Shown: positions 22,175 through 32,877, counted from the stretch's first letter. The stretch is 64,000 nt of DNA from Orychophragmus violaceus (GCA_030180135.1 CM058231.1:26477034-26541033); one strand, 5' to 3'. The notes: a model not told the origin generated them from the letters alone. Numbers and translations are program-made.

Positions 22175-25100
22175 TTACATCTTAAGATCTCTAATGCCTA
22201 CAGCAGTCGTATGACTCTCATGCTTAGGCCTTGGGAGTGACTTGGTTAGAGGATCAGCGACATTCTCGTTTGTCGGAACTCGGCTGATCTTCACATCACC
22301 TCTATTGACAATATCACGAATCAGATGATATTTCCTCTCAACGTGTTTGGACTTCTGGTGTGACCTGGGTTCTTTCGCCTGAGCAATGGCTCCATTGTTA
22401 TCGCAGAACAAAGCCACTGGCTCCAAGATACTAGGAACCACACCAAGTTCAGTCATGAACTTCTTGATCCAAACAGCTTCCTTTGCCGCTTCTGAAGCAG
22501 AAACATATTCAGCTTCCGTTGTGGAGTCAGCTACGGTATTCTGCTTAGAGCTCTTCCAGCTCACCGCACCGCCATTTAGACAGAAGACATATCCAGACTG
22601 TGATCGGAAATCGTCTCTGTCCATCTGAAAACTCGCATCGGTGAATCCATTCACCACAAGTTCATCACTATCTCCATACACAAGGAACTTGTCCTTAGTA
22701 TGTCTCAAATACTTGAGAATATTCTTGACATCTGTCCAGTGAGCTTCACCTGGATCAGATTGGTATCTACTCGTCATGCTTAACGCGTAAGCTACATCTG
22801 GACGAGTGCAGAGCATGGCATACATAATATATCCTATTGCAGAGGCATAAGGAATCCTATTCATGCGTTCTCGCTCAGCAGGTGTCGCCGGACACTGCTT
22901 CTTGCAGAGACTCTTGCCATGAGACATTGGTATGAAGCCCTTCTTGGAATCGTGCATCCTGAATCTGTGCAACACCTTATCTATATAAGTGTCTTGGCAC
23001 AATCCAATCATCTTGTTAGTTCTATCTCTGTAGATTCTGATTCCAAGAATGTATGCGGCTTCTCCCATGTCTTTCATGGAAAAACAACTTCCTAGCCAAG
23101 TCTTAATAGACTGAAGCAACGGAACGTCATTACCGAGGAGGAGTATGTCATCGACATACAGTACAAGAAATGCAATTTTGCTCCCACTTGTCTTCTTGTA
23201 TACACATGATTCTTCTTCGTTCTTGATGAAACCGAATCGTTTTACTGCTTCATCAAAACGAAGATTCCAACTCCGTGATGCTTGCTTCAACCCATAAATG
23301 GATTTATGAAGCTTGCATACCTTCCCAGCGTTTTTAGGATCGACAAAACCTTCAGGCTGTGTCATGTACACATCCTCTTCCAGAATACCATTCAGGAATG
23401 CGGTTTTGACTTTTATCTGCCAAATCTCATAATCATAATGAGCAGCAATCGCTAGAAGAATCCGAATAGATTTAAGCATAGCTACTGGGGAATAGGTTTC
23501 ATCATAGTCAATACCATGAATTTGTTTGAAACCTTTAGCCACCAATCTCGCTTTGTAAATCTGTACATTGCCATCCACGTCAATCTTCTTCTTGAAGATC
23601 CATTTACACTCAATGGCTTTTACACCACTAGGTAAATCGACCAAGGACCATACTTTGTTTTCTGACATGGATGTCATTTCGGATTTAGAGGCTCCAAGCC
23701 ACTTTTCGGAGTCCGGGCCCATCATTGCTTTCGCAAAGGTCGCTGGTTCGTCACCTTCAATGATCATCAGATCATTTGAATTGGTTACGAGAAATCCATA
23801 GTATCTCTCGGGTTCGTGACGGATCCTTGCGGATCTGCGAACTTCAGGCTCCACAGGCGCCGATTCCACAGAACTTTGTGGATCCAACTGCTGCTCTTCC
23901 TCAGCAGGTTGAGCAGTTTCCTGTGCATCTCGAATTTCTTCAAGATGTACTTTACTCCCATTGTTTTTCTTAGAGAAAAACTCCCTCTCAAGAAAAGAAC
24001 AGTCCCGAGCAACAAATACTTTGTTCTCAGATTGGTTGTAAAAGTAGTATGCCTTGGTTTCCTTAGGATAACCAACGAAATAGCATTTATCTGATTTGGG
24101 TGCAAGCTTGTCAGAGATTAAACGTTTGACATAAGCCTCACAACCCCAAATCCTCAGGAAAGACAGACTAGGAACATTCCCAGTCCACAGTTCATGTGGT
24201 GTCTTTGCCACTGATTTTGATGGCACCCTATTTAGTGTAAACGTAGACGTTTCTAGAGCGTATCCCCAAAAGGATAATGGAAGATTAGAATGACTCATCA
24301 TAGACCGAACCATATCCAATAAAGTTCGATTTCTCCTCTCCGACACTCCATTCCATTGGGGTGTACCAGGAGGAGTGAGTTGTGAAACGATTCCACACTC
24401 GCTCAGATAGTCGCTGAATTCTTGGCTCAAGTATTCTCCTCCGCGATCCGATCGCAGAATCTTAATACTCTTGCCAAGTTGATTCTGTACTTCATTCTTG
24501 AATTCCTTGAATCTATCAAAGGATTCTGACTTGTGTCTCATCAAATAGACATAGCCATACCTACTGAAATCATCAGTAAAGGTAATGAAGTACTTAAAGT
24601 TTCCTCTGGCAGCAGTACTCATTGGCCCACATACATCAGTATGAACAAGGCCCAATAAATCACTGGCCCTTTCATTTAGTTTGTTGAAAGGGGCTCTAGC
24701 CATTTTGCCCACCAAACAAGACTCGCATTTTTCACATGATTCAAAATCAAATGAGCCCAGAAGCCCATTTCGATGGAGCCTCTGGATGCGTTTCTCATTG
24801 ATATGGCCCAAACGACAATGCCATAAGAAAGTCGGGTTTTCGTCATTGGACTTAAACCTCTTTGTATTTATGTTAAAGACAGGCATTTCTTGGTTTAATA
24901 TATATAACCCATTATCTAATGGGGCGCTACCATAATAATTACCATCACGATTAAAAGAACAAACTTTATTCTTAACAGCAAAATCAAAACCTTCCAAATC
25001 CAAAACGGAAACTGAAATTATGTTTCTGCTAATCGCAGGTACATAGTAGCAATTATTCAAAATTAAAACCATGCCCGAAGGTAAAGACAACTCGTAGGTG

Positions 25101-26140
25101 CCTACGGCCAGTGCAGCAACCTTAGCTCCATTCCCGACTCGTAGCTCTACTTGTCCTTTCTTCAGCGTCCTACTGTTTCTTAGTGCCTGCACATCAGTAC
25201 AGATATGAGCACCGCAGCCGGTATCCAATACCCACGAAGTAGGACTAGAAGACATAACATTAAGTTCGATAACATAAATACCTGAGTCAGACGCATCATA
25301 CGTCTTCTTCAGCTTCTTGTAATCTTCCATGAACTTCTTGCAGTCTTTCTTCCAATGCCCCAACTGCTTGCAGTAGTTGCACTTATCCTCAGGAGAAGGC
25401 CCGGATTTGGGCTTCGGCTTGGGCTTGTCCTGACTTTCAGCCTGGACAACCTGAGCCTTACCCTTACCCTTCTTAGGTTTCTTAAACCTTTTACCCCCTT
25501 GTACCATCAGGACATTGGGAGTAGCCTTCTTGAGATTCGGTTCTGCTGTCTTCAGCATACCGTGCAACTCAGTCAATGTCTTAGTCATGTTTTGCATGTT
25601 GTAGTTCATAATGAACTGATCAAAACACGACGGCAATGACTGCAGAATCATGTCAGTGGCCAGCTCCTGGCTAATGGCACAGTCCAGTTTCCCCAGGTTA
25701 TCAATGTAACCCATCATTTTAAGGACATGAGGACTTACTGGACTGTCCTTAGCCAGCTTGCAATCCATGAGAGATTTAACCGTCTGGTATCTCTCTGTGC
25801 GAGCTTGCTCCTGAAACAAAGCTTTCAGGCTGTTAATCATCTCAATGGGTGACAACACGTTCTCATATTGCTTCTGCAGCTCAGAGTTCATAGTCACCAG
25901 CATTAGACAATTAACATCTTTGACATCCGCTGAATGCTTATCCCAAGCATTCTTTTCTGTCTGCGGAGCATTGGAACGTGGCCTCTCGGTGAGAACTCTT
26001 TCAAGGACATATTCCTTGTTCTCTTGCCTGAGAACTATTCTCAGGTTCCGATACCATTCCAAGAAATTAGATCCATTTAACTTGTCCTTCTCAAGGACGG
26101 ATCTTAGTGAGAAAGTGTTGATGTGATTTGAGACAGACAT
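22175..26140 (-). CDS. Element C Copia gag-pol polyprotein, full length but RT active site altered
   Basis: 1321 aa with no stop. Gag (UBN2-like) spans about 10-200. The CCHC zinc knuckle is C254-C267 (CNYCKQLGHWKKDC). Protease has DTG at 306-308. GAG-pre-integrase is around WHCRLGH (440-446). Integrase has D502 (HTDVCGP), D565 (LRSDRGGEY) and E601 (NGVSERRNR). RT spans about 825-1070 with YVDD at 995-998. RNase H has TDAS (1167-1170) and ADSTTEAEY. Length and domain order match Ty1/Copia of the TNT1-94 type. The oddity is residue 910: the RT motif reads QIKVKTAFLNG where the sibling element G has QMDVKTAFLNG, so the first catalytic Asp is Lys. The other catalytic residues are intact. The protein is probably unable to polymerise DNA, although gag, protease and integrase look sound. 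Confidence 0.95.
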   Translation of the reverse strand: MSVSNHINTFSLRSVLEKDKLNGSNFLEWYRNLRIVLRQENKEYVLERVLTERPRSNAPQTEKNAWDKHSADVKDVNCLMLVTMNSELQKQYENVLSPIEMINSLKALFQEQARTERYQTVKSLMDCKLAKDSPVSPHVLKMMGYIDNLGKLDCAISQELATDMILQSLPSCFDQFIMNYNMQNMTKTLTELHGMLKTAEPNLKKATPNVLMVQGGKRFKKPKKGKGKAQVVQAESQDKPKPKPKSGPSPEDKCNYCKQLGHWKKDCKKFMEDYKKLKKTYDASDSGIYVIELNVMSSSPTSWVLDTGCGAHICTDVQALRNSRTLKKGQVELRVGNGAKVAALAVGTYELSLPSGMVLILNNCYYVPAISRNIISVSVLDLEGFDFAVKNKVCSFNRDGNYYGSAPLDNGLYILNQEMPVFNINTKRFKSNDENPTFLWHCRLGHINEKRIQRLHRNGLLGSFDFESCEKCESCLVGKMARAPFNKLNERASDLLGLVHTDVCGPMSTAARGNFKYFITFTDDFSRYGYVYLMRHKSESFDRFKEFKNEVQNQLGKSIKILRSDRGGEYLSQEFSDYLSECGIVSQLTPPGTPQWNGVSERRNRTLLDMVRSMMSHSNLPLSFWGYALETSTFTLNRVPSKSVAKTPHELWTGNVPSLSFLRIWGCEAYVKRLISDKLAPKSDKCYFVGYPKETKAYYFYNQSENKVFVARDCSFLEREFFSKKNNGSKVHLEEIRDAQETAQPAEEEQQLDPQSSVESAPVEPEVRRSARIRHEPERYYGFLVTNSNDLMIIEGDEPATFAKAMMGPDSEKWLGASKSEMTSMSENKVWSLVDLPSGVKAIECKWIFKKKIDVDGNVQIYKARLVAKGFKQIHGIDYDETYSPVAMLKSIRILLAIAAHYDYEIWQIKVKTAFLNGILEEDVYMTQPEGFVDPKNAGKVCKLHKSIYGLKQASRSWNLRFDEAVKRFGFIKNEEESCVYKKTSGSKIAFLVLYVDDILLLGNDVPLLQSIKTWLGSCFSMKDMGEAAYILGIRIYRDRTNKMIGLCQDTYIDKVLHRFRMHDSKKGFIPMSHGKSLCKKQCPATPAERERMNRIPYASAIGYIMYAMLCTRPDVAYALSMTSRYQSDPGEAHWTDVKNILKYLRHTKDKFLVYGDSDELVVNGFTDASFQMDRDDFRSQSGYVFCLNGGAVSWKSSKQNTVADSTTEAEYVSASEAAKEAVWIKKFMTELGVVPSILEPVALFCDNNGAIAQAKEPRSHQKSKHVERKYHLIRDIVNRGDVKISRVPTNENVADPLTKSLPRPKHESHTTAVGIRDLKM

Positions 26141-27471
26141 AGCTGTAATTCAAAAAGGTAAATTTTAGTTATAAAGCACAAGAAATGAGAATTCTTATCT
26201 AATAAGAAAACTCCCATTGTATTCAAACTATGTTTCCTCATATGAATACAATGTGCCAAGATCCTCAGATTACTAAAATTCGAGTGGGCGACTCGCCGTT
26301 ACTCAAGCTTTAGTTATCTAGGTAAGCAAATCATTGCTAATTGTACTCAGTACAACTCTTGGTCGTGAATAAGACAAACTATGTCCAATCCACTCTGATG
26401 TCTCTGGGCCCAGAACTTCTGACAGCCCAGTCAAGTATAACCAATCTTTTATCTGTCTTGTGATCACTGACAGTTGCACTGCAAGTCTGTCATTGACCAC
26501 CTGCCTTACCCATGTTGCAGTGGATATCAAGGACTCCAAGATATCCAACAAACGACACGAGTCTTGACAGTAGACAAGATCGGACAAGACATCAAGATCA
26601 CTTGATATTTAATTGAGGAAAAGAACTAATCTTATCTTGATTTATATTCACTATATATATCAAAAATAATAACTATTAATTAAAACATTTAGTTTTATTA
26701 AGTTTAGATTCATCTAATACTTTTATGATTAAATTATTCTGGCTCATGCAAATTTGTGGTCAAACCAGCATATCTGCGGACGTTGTGTCGATCGACGCCA
26801 ACCATTGGTATCGATCGATGCAACTATATTTAAACCGTTCTTCGATAACCGGTCAAACCGGATCGAATTTACTTAACCGATTCAATTCAATTGAATCAGT
26901 TCGGTTTAGTGGTCCATGTCGATCGTCACACACTGTGTGTCGATCGATATGACCAAACCAGAATCAATTTGGTTAATAAAATTAACCGAGCTAGATAACC
27001 GGTCCAATCCAATTGAACCGATCTATCTTATCGCATTGCTTGTGTCGACCGACACACCCAGTGTATCGATCGACGCAACACGATTACGGGTACTCGATCT
27101 CAGATCGAAACCCTAGGATTATTTATGGATTTTCGCTTTGTATCGACCGACACACGCTTTGTGTCGATCGATACTGTGCGTTAAACCCTAAATTTTATTC
27201 GCGAGTTTTCGCTCTGTGTCGACCGACACACGCTTTGTGTCGATCGACACCCTGCGACAAACCCTAAAATTTTACAATTGCGCCGCGGCGTGTCGACCGA
27301 CACACGCTTTGTGTCGATCGACACAGTGCGTTTTCATCAATTCTTCGTCTTTTCAACAGGAACAAAACCGAGAATTACTCTATGAAAACACGATTCAACA
27401 AGCAATATACAGATCAACAACATCAAGTTTTGATTTTATATTACCAGTTTCAATATCTAAACCCTAAGCAT
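26141..27471 (-). other. Element C 5' leader
   Basis: 1.3 kb between PBS and gag. It holds 12 palindromes in 6 pairs (26784-27330), the last three spaced by 74-76 bp. Imperfect repeats of the type ACCGGTCCAATCCAATTGAACC lie at about 26840-27030. The open frames on the plus strand here are a by-product of stop-free palindromes. Confidence 0.85.
26780..27335. repeat. Palindrome-pair array in the element C leader
   Basis: Six pairs. The typical order on the plus strand is TGTGTCGACCGACACA, then about 5 bases, then TGTGTCGATCGACAC, then a short gap and TGCG. TTTTCGC precedes two of the pairs. Centres of the first member lie at about 27049, 27147, 27223 and 27297. The two leftmost pairs (26784 and 26921) are more diverged. 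Confidence 0.9.
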
Positions 27472-27483
27472 GCTCTGATACCA
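27472..27483 (-). other. Element C primer-binding site (tRNA-iMet)
   Basis: The minus strand reads TGGTATCAGAGC, one base inside the 5' LTR. This is the standard plant Copia primer site complementary to initiator tRNA-Met. Confidence 0.92.
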
Positions 27484-27484
27484 C

Positions 27485-28120
27485 TGTTGGATCCCGATGG
27501 ATCTAGGGTTTGTTATATTGAATTTAGAACCAACCTCGTTCTTACCTTTTGGCAGCGGAAGAGATGGTGAACGAGATCAGTGGAGCAACGCAACGCTTTG
27601 CCTCTACCAGATACACACGCACGCTCGCTGGAAACGGGATGCTAGTGCCGGATCAATGGGGATCGAACAGTTCTGGTGTGTCTAGAGTTTCTGTCAAGAA
27701 AACTGGACGGCTCTCCTGTTTAGGTCGAACTAAACACGTTTTATTCGACCTAAACGTGCTTAACGGGCCAGACTCAATTAAGCCAAAACCCGAAAAGCCT
27801 GTTCGGAAAATCCGAACTGTGTCGACCGACACACAAGCTGTGTCGATCGACACAACACCTTAATATCGATACTTATGTGTATTTCAATACACATAACATG
27901 ATCATTGTCACAATGATCATTCCCATGTCGTAGCTTCCAGTTCGCTTAGGTGTGTGACCCTATAGGATCATATAATACTGGCAGTAAGTCCACGACCTAC
28001 AGATTGCAAGAGGCTTCTAGCAAAGCATTGCAAACGCCCAGTATTATACGAATGTCAGATCTCGACACACAACTATCACAGGAGTGAGTACAGGTGTGAT
28101 TTCAGAACACTATCCCAACA
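27485..28120 (-). repeat. Element C 5' LTR
   Basis: 636 bp, differing from 20718-21353 at about three positions (near 27660, 27798 and 28107). It contains a palindrome pair at 27818-27855. Confidence 0.95.
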
Positions 28121-28125
28121 AATTC

Positions 28126-28562
28126 ATGTCTCAATTGATTTATCATCAAATGAACCTGAAGCCCATAACTATGGAACTTCTGAATTTGCTTCACTTCTAC
28201 GTGGCCGAAATGACTATGTCAAGGAAAAACTAGTTTGAGTCATCATACTCGAACATTTAGTATTTATGTTATTTTTAAGCGTATGTTGGTTTAAGATATA
28301 AAACCCTTTTCAAAAGGGGTGCTACCATATAATATTTCATTAAGATTAAAAGAGAAAAAATTGTCTTTTATCAGAATGAAAAGCATCCAAATTCTCACAA
28401 AAAAATGAAAGACATTTCTGCATTAAGCATGTACATAGTAGCAATTACTTAATTCAAAAACCAAGCTTGAAAGGTTCCTACAAGTGGAGAATCTCTACGG
28501 CTTGTGCAGCAACCATTGCTCCACACCAGGCACGCAGTTCCACTTGTCCTTTCTTCAACTTT
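28126..28562 (-). pseudogene. Element A protease / pre-integrase remnant
   Basis: On the minus strand this is a decayed counterpart of the element C region from protease to the GAG-pre-integrase block. It is recognisable near 28440-28560 (homologous to LKKGQVELRVGNG). Several stops are present. It is interrupted by element C at AATTC. Confidence 0.75.
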
Positions 28563-29471
28563 CTACTGTTGCTTAGGCCCTGCATATTTCCAAAATATCA
28601 GTACCACAACTAGTATCCAATACATATGTAGAACTTGAATTAATAACACAATACCTGAAGAGGAAGTACCATACATCTTCTTCATCTCTTGTGAATCTTC
28701 CATGAATTTAATGCAATCTCTCTTCCAATGCCCATACTCATCACAGTAGAAGCACTTTCTAACACCAGATGGGCCGAACTTGGGCTTATAAGATGACACA
28801 GGCTTATCCTGATTCCAAATCTGGACGGCCCTGTCTCTACCCTTGTCAACACAAGATTTCTCAAATCTTTTACCCTTTATGATGTTTTGCTCAGCTGTTT
28901 TGAGCATGCCATGCAGCTCAGTCAACGTCAAGTTATTCTTGATATGGTTTTTGACAAACTTATCATAACTAGACGGCAGTGACTGCAGAATGATGTCTGT
29001 AGCCAACTCTAAGCTGACAGGACAATCCAGTTTCCCCAGGTTATCAATGTAATCCATCATTTTAATGACATGGGGACTCACTGGAACATCCTCTGGTAGT
29101 CTGCACTCAGTGAGAGACTTCACCATCTGGAATCTCTCAACTCGTGCCAGATCCTGAAACTTCAGTTTCAGGCTGGTGATCATCTCTATTGGCGACTCCA
29201 TGTTCTCGTACTGACTCTTCAAGTCCGAGTTCATGGTAGCCAACATCAGACCCCGCACATCTACCACATCAATATAATGCTTATTCCAAGCATTATATAC
29301 TGCATTCGAGCGATTGGCCCCAAGCTTTTCTGGAAGAGCTTTCTCAAGGACATAGTCCTTACTCTCCTGCTTGAGGATTAATCTCAAATTGCGATACCAA
29401 TCCAGGAAATTTGACCCATTTAACTTGTCCTTCTCAAGGACGGGTCGTAACGAGAAGGTAGTTTTAGACAT
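28563..29471 (-). pseudogene. Element A gag, frameshifted into protease
   Basis: A 302-codon frame. Residues 1-200 match Copia gag (FSLRPVLEKDKLNGSNFLDW). A CCHC knuckle follows near 240 (CFYCDEYGHWKRDC). The last about 30 residues (IVLLIQVLHMYWILVVVLIF) are a shifted reading of the protease start, so the polyprotein is broken there. The gag part is otherwise intact, with most codons comparable to element C. Confidence 0.88.
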
Positions 29472-31142
29472 AGGCTGAAAATTTTAATCAAAGAAAATTT
29501 TACTTATGATTTCAGGAAATGAGGAATCTTATCCAATAAGAAAACTCGCATTATATTCAAACAACGTTTCCTCTATGAATATAATAATCCAAGATCCATA
29601 CATCACTAAAATCTGAGTGGACGACTCGTCATCACCCAGAGTTTAGTAATCTAGGTAAACAAATCATTGCTAATTGCACCCAGTACAACTCTTGGTCGCA
29701 GATAAGACAATCCATGTCTTATCTACTCTGATGTCTCTGGGCCCAGAACTTCTGATAGCCCAGTCAAGTAAAACCAATCTCTTCTGTCTTGCGATCACTA
29801 ATAGTTGCACTGCAAATCTATCAATGATCACCTGCATTACTCATGTTGATGTGGATACCAAGGACTCCAAGGATATCCAACAACAACACGAGTCTTGACA
29901 GTGGACAAGATCGGGCAAGACATCAAGATCACATGATATTTAGTTGAGGAAACGGAACATTTATAAGGTTAGTAAATCAATATCTTAGGTCATGTAATTG
30001 TTGATGTCAAGCACTGCAAGACCATCAATGCAACTACCTGCTTTACTCATTTAATTGTGGATACCGAGCTCTTGGCAAGACTATCACAACAACGAAATGA
30101 GTCTTGACAGTTGACCTTATTGAAACTAAGCTTTGATCTAACACACATCCAATGTGTATTAGATAGGTTTAGAACATTTTTAACTTTTAATTTCAATTTA
30201 GTTTTAATCGTTCTAATTTCAGTGGGTTAGGTCATTCGGTTCGATTTCTTAATTATTTGGTTCAATACCAAACGATTACGGTTCGCATCGTCACCATATG
30301 CGTCGACAGACACACTTGGTCGACTCTTGATATGCAACCTTTCAGATCATCTGAGATAACCGGTCAAATCCAATTTAACCAGTTCATCTAATCGAACCGA
30401 TTCAATCAGTTTTAACTAATCGCGATAATCGGTCCAATCCAATTGAATCGATTTATCCAATCAAACTGATCTTATCCACCTTAACCAAGCATGATGACCA
30501 GTTCAATCCAATTGAACCGATTCAACCAATCGCAAGGTTTGTGTCGATCGACATTAAACTTGTGTCGATCGACACAGCAAAGTATTAGGGATTTTGAATT
30601 AAACCGACATCACCATGCGAGATAACCAGTTCAATCCAATTGAACCGATCTATCCATTCGCATAGTCTGTGTCGACCGATGCACCCAGTGTGTCGATCGA
30701 CACAGTGCGATTTCAAATCTTTCGCATTTTCGCGATGCATCGACCGACACACCCAGTGCGTCGACCGATGCTGTGCGAAAACCCTAACATCTTTTACGAG
30801 TTTTTCGCGATGTATCGACTGACACAAGCTTAGTGTCGATCGACACCATGCGACAAACCCCAAAGTTATTTACGCGTTTTCGCTCTGTGTCGACCGACAC
30901 ATGCTTTGTGTCGATCGACACTATGCGACAAACACTAAAATCTTATTCGATGTTTCGCGGTGTGTCGACCGACACAAGCTTAGTGTCGATCGACACAGTG
31001 CGACAACAACAGTTCGTCGTTTTCAACAGAGATTCAATCCGAGATTAATTTCTTGAAAACACGATTTAACAGGCAATTGACTAATCAAATTCATCAATAT
31101 TCGATTTAAATGCCTCAGATTCAATAGACTAAACCCTACCAT
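29472..31142 (-). other. Element A 5' leader
   Basis: Leader between PBS and gag. It contains a palindrome-pair array (30538-31012) and repeats related to ACCGGTCCAATCCAATTGAACCGAT (about 30355, 30425, 30492 and 30621). It is homologous in plan to the leader of element C but diverged. Confidence 0.82.
30538..31012. repeat. Palindrome-pair array in the element A leader
   Basis: Six pairs of TCGACCGA/TCGATCGA palindromes. The first members start at about 30673, 30741, 30816, 30891 and 30966, a 68-75 bp spacing. A further pair is at 30538-30580 and a worn single near 30300. Most units end in TGCGA and several begin after TTTTCGC. Confidence 0.9.
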
Positions 31143-31154
31143 GCTCTGATACCA
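31143..31154 (-). other. Element A primer-binding site (tRNA-iMet)
   Basis: The minus strand reads TGGTATCAGAGC, one base from the 5' LTR. Confidence 0.92.
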
Positions 31155-31155
31155 C

Positions 31156-31836
31156 TGTTGGATCTCCTAGGATCTAGGGTCTGTTGTATTGAAATTACCA
31201 ACCTCGTTCTTACCTCAGATCTGGCAGTGGAATAGAATGGTGAACGAGATCTAGCGAATCAAGTGCTTCGCCTCTACCAAGAACACACTCACACAACCTG
31301 GAACGCCGAGATGCTAGTGCCGGATTCAGGGAATGAGTTTTCGATGTCTCTGCTTTTCTCTCTGAGAATTCCAGTGACGGCTCGGGTCCAGGTCGACCAT
31401 ATAATCCTTTATATATCGACCTGGAAATGACATCACCAAAACCGTCGGAGAAGACCGACTCGTTTATGTCAAAACCCGATATGCATCGATCGACACACTT
31501 ACTGTGTCGATCGACACACCTTCTCGAAAAGCCTGCATCGATCGACACACTCATGTATCGATCGACACATACATCATAAAACTCTATGTCAATGTGTATC
31601 CAATACACATCAACGTGATCATTATCAAATGATCATTCCCATATTTTAGCTTCCAGATTGCTTAGGTGTGTGACCCTATAGGATCATATAATACTGGCAG
31701 TAAGTCTACAACATACAGACTGTAAGAGGCTTATAGCAAAACATTGCAATCACCAGTATTATACAAACGATTGATCTCGATTCACAACTACTATCAGGAG
31801 TGAGTACAAGTGTGATTTCAGGACACAATCCCAACA
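31156..31836 (-). repeat. Element A 5' LTR
   Basis: 681 bp, paired with 12143-12823. Four palindromes at about 31484-31570. Confidence 0.93.
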
Positions 31837-31881
31837 AACCTTACCAACTAGGTAGAGTGCCTTCCTCAGGTGCGCTTCATC

Positions 31882-32877
31882 CTATCGGGACGATGATTTT
31901 GCATTGCGCAGTGGGACTCCGACTGCTTTGAAGATTGGTGTAAGCAGTCTTCCAAATCCGAACACTGGTGTTTTGTCCACTGATGTCATGGCCTTCTTCC
32001 TGAACGAGGCCAACTGCCTCATGAAGTAACCAACCACGCCCATCACCTCATAGTTCCCAAAGTTAACCTCTGGAACTTCAAATTGGTGTATCACCGGTTG
32101 GAGTCCCATAGCCATAAATCTCAGCTCTTCTTCCAGCACTTTGTTGTTCTCCCTTCTTGCAAATAGGGTGTGTGCCAGCATCTTCTGAACGTAGCGAATT
32201 GTAGGGTAGGCTATGTCTGAGTTCTTCATCTCTCCCGTCTGATACTTTGTCCTTGCTATAGTGCCCCCCATGACTGTCGGCAAAAGATCAATAGCTGGCA
32301 GCCTGTTGCACCACTCATCCTTAAACCCAAGCAACTGTGATATCTGCTTGAATCCGATCATGTACTTCTTCCCATAGTAGCTGAAGGTCACATAACCGTA
32401 TCCTTCCTCTTCGGTTGGCCCATCTGTGAACTCTCTTTGCTGAAATGTACACAGGAACTGGCAACATGTCATCTCATACACTGGATGTGCTTCCCCCATT
32501 AGGCTTTCCAAGCTCAGAGCTCTAAGTATAGCCATTACGTCATCATAAATCCCCAGCTTTCTGCAAATCTCGGGATCCCCGTACTAAGTTCCATTCCAAT
32601 CAAACAAAGTCAGCTTAGCCTTCACTTCCCTTAGTGTGGCTGTTTTTGGCTTTTTCTTTTTATGCTCCGCATGCTTTTTGCTCTTTCCTCTCTTCTTATT
32701 TGGTTGTTCAATCTCTTCCTCACTACTCGGGAAGTCAATCATTTCATCATCCTCATCATACTCCACTGCAGGTTCCTTTCCCGAACGATGAGGCTGTGCC
32801 TCTTTCTGATGATCTCCAACTTGCCCTCGTGATGCTCTAGAACTTTCTGCCATCTGCATAAACAAAAGTGGAAGCAA
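31882..32877 (-). pseudogene. Element D Athila-type ORF (env-position), N-terminal part
   Basis: The minus strand reads about 330 codons with one in-frame TAG (32584-32586) and another TAG at 31882-31884, after which the same frame runs on to the element A insertion point. The N-terminus is acidic then basic (EYDEDDEMIDFPSSEEEIEQ, then KKRGKSKKHAEHKKKK). The middle has YGYVTFSYYGKKYMIGFKQI and ARRENNKVLEEEL, typical of the Athila ORF-1 family that lies downstream of pol. Whether it ever acted as an envelope-like protein is not known. Confidence 0.8.

Larger units (their letters stand above)
20718..28120 (-). mobile_element. Element C: young Ty1/Copia retrotransposon with a full-length ORF
   Basis: Both LTRs are 636 bp (20718-21353 and 27485-28120), with TGTTGG...CCAACA ends and AATTC target duplications (20713-20717 and 28121-28125). 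About 3 mismatches were seen between LTRs, so the insertion is recent. The interior has a tRNA-iMet PBS, a 1.3-kb leader rich in palindrome pairs, one 1321-codon gag-pol ORF and a polypurine tract. It sits in the integrase part of element A. Confidence 0.95.
12143..31836 (-). mobile_element. Element A: Ty1/Copia retrotransposon, split by elements B and C
   Basis: The two LTRs (12143-12823 and 31156-31836, each 681 bp, TGTTGG...CCAACA) are flanked by AACCT (12138-12142 and 31837-31841). The PBS complementary to initiator tRNA-Met lies next to the upper LTR and a purine tract next to the lower one. Gag is at 29471-28563. Pol survives only as broken pieces at 28562-28126, 20712-18979 and 13781 downwards, separated by insertions C and B. 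About 6 LTR mismatches were seen by eye. It is inserted in the Athila-type ORF of D. Confidence 0.93.

Noticed and set aside
26725..27467. Overlapping plus-strand ORFs with repeated VSTDT/VSIDT or CRPTH/CRST peptides in the element C leader (and at 30640-31048 in A).
   Set aside because: They arise because TCGATCGA-type palindromes contain no stop codon in any frame and the unit period is close to 75 bp. They run antisense to the element and show no start context or homology to a protein domain.
30661..31012. Regularly spaced palindromic repeats that look superficially like a CRISPR array.
   Set aside because: The spacing is about 75 bp with conserved spacer sequence, the repeats are imperfect palindromes in a plant retrotransposon leader, and no cas genes exist in this setting.
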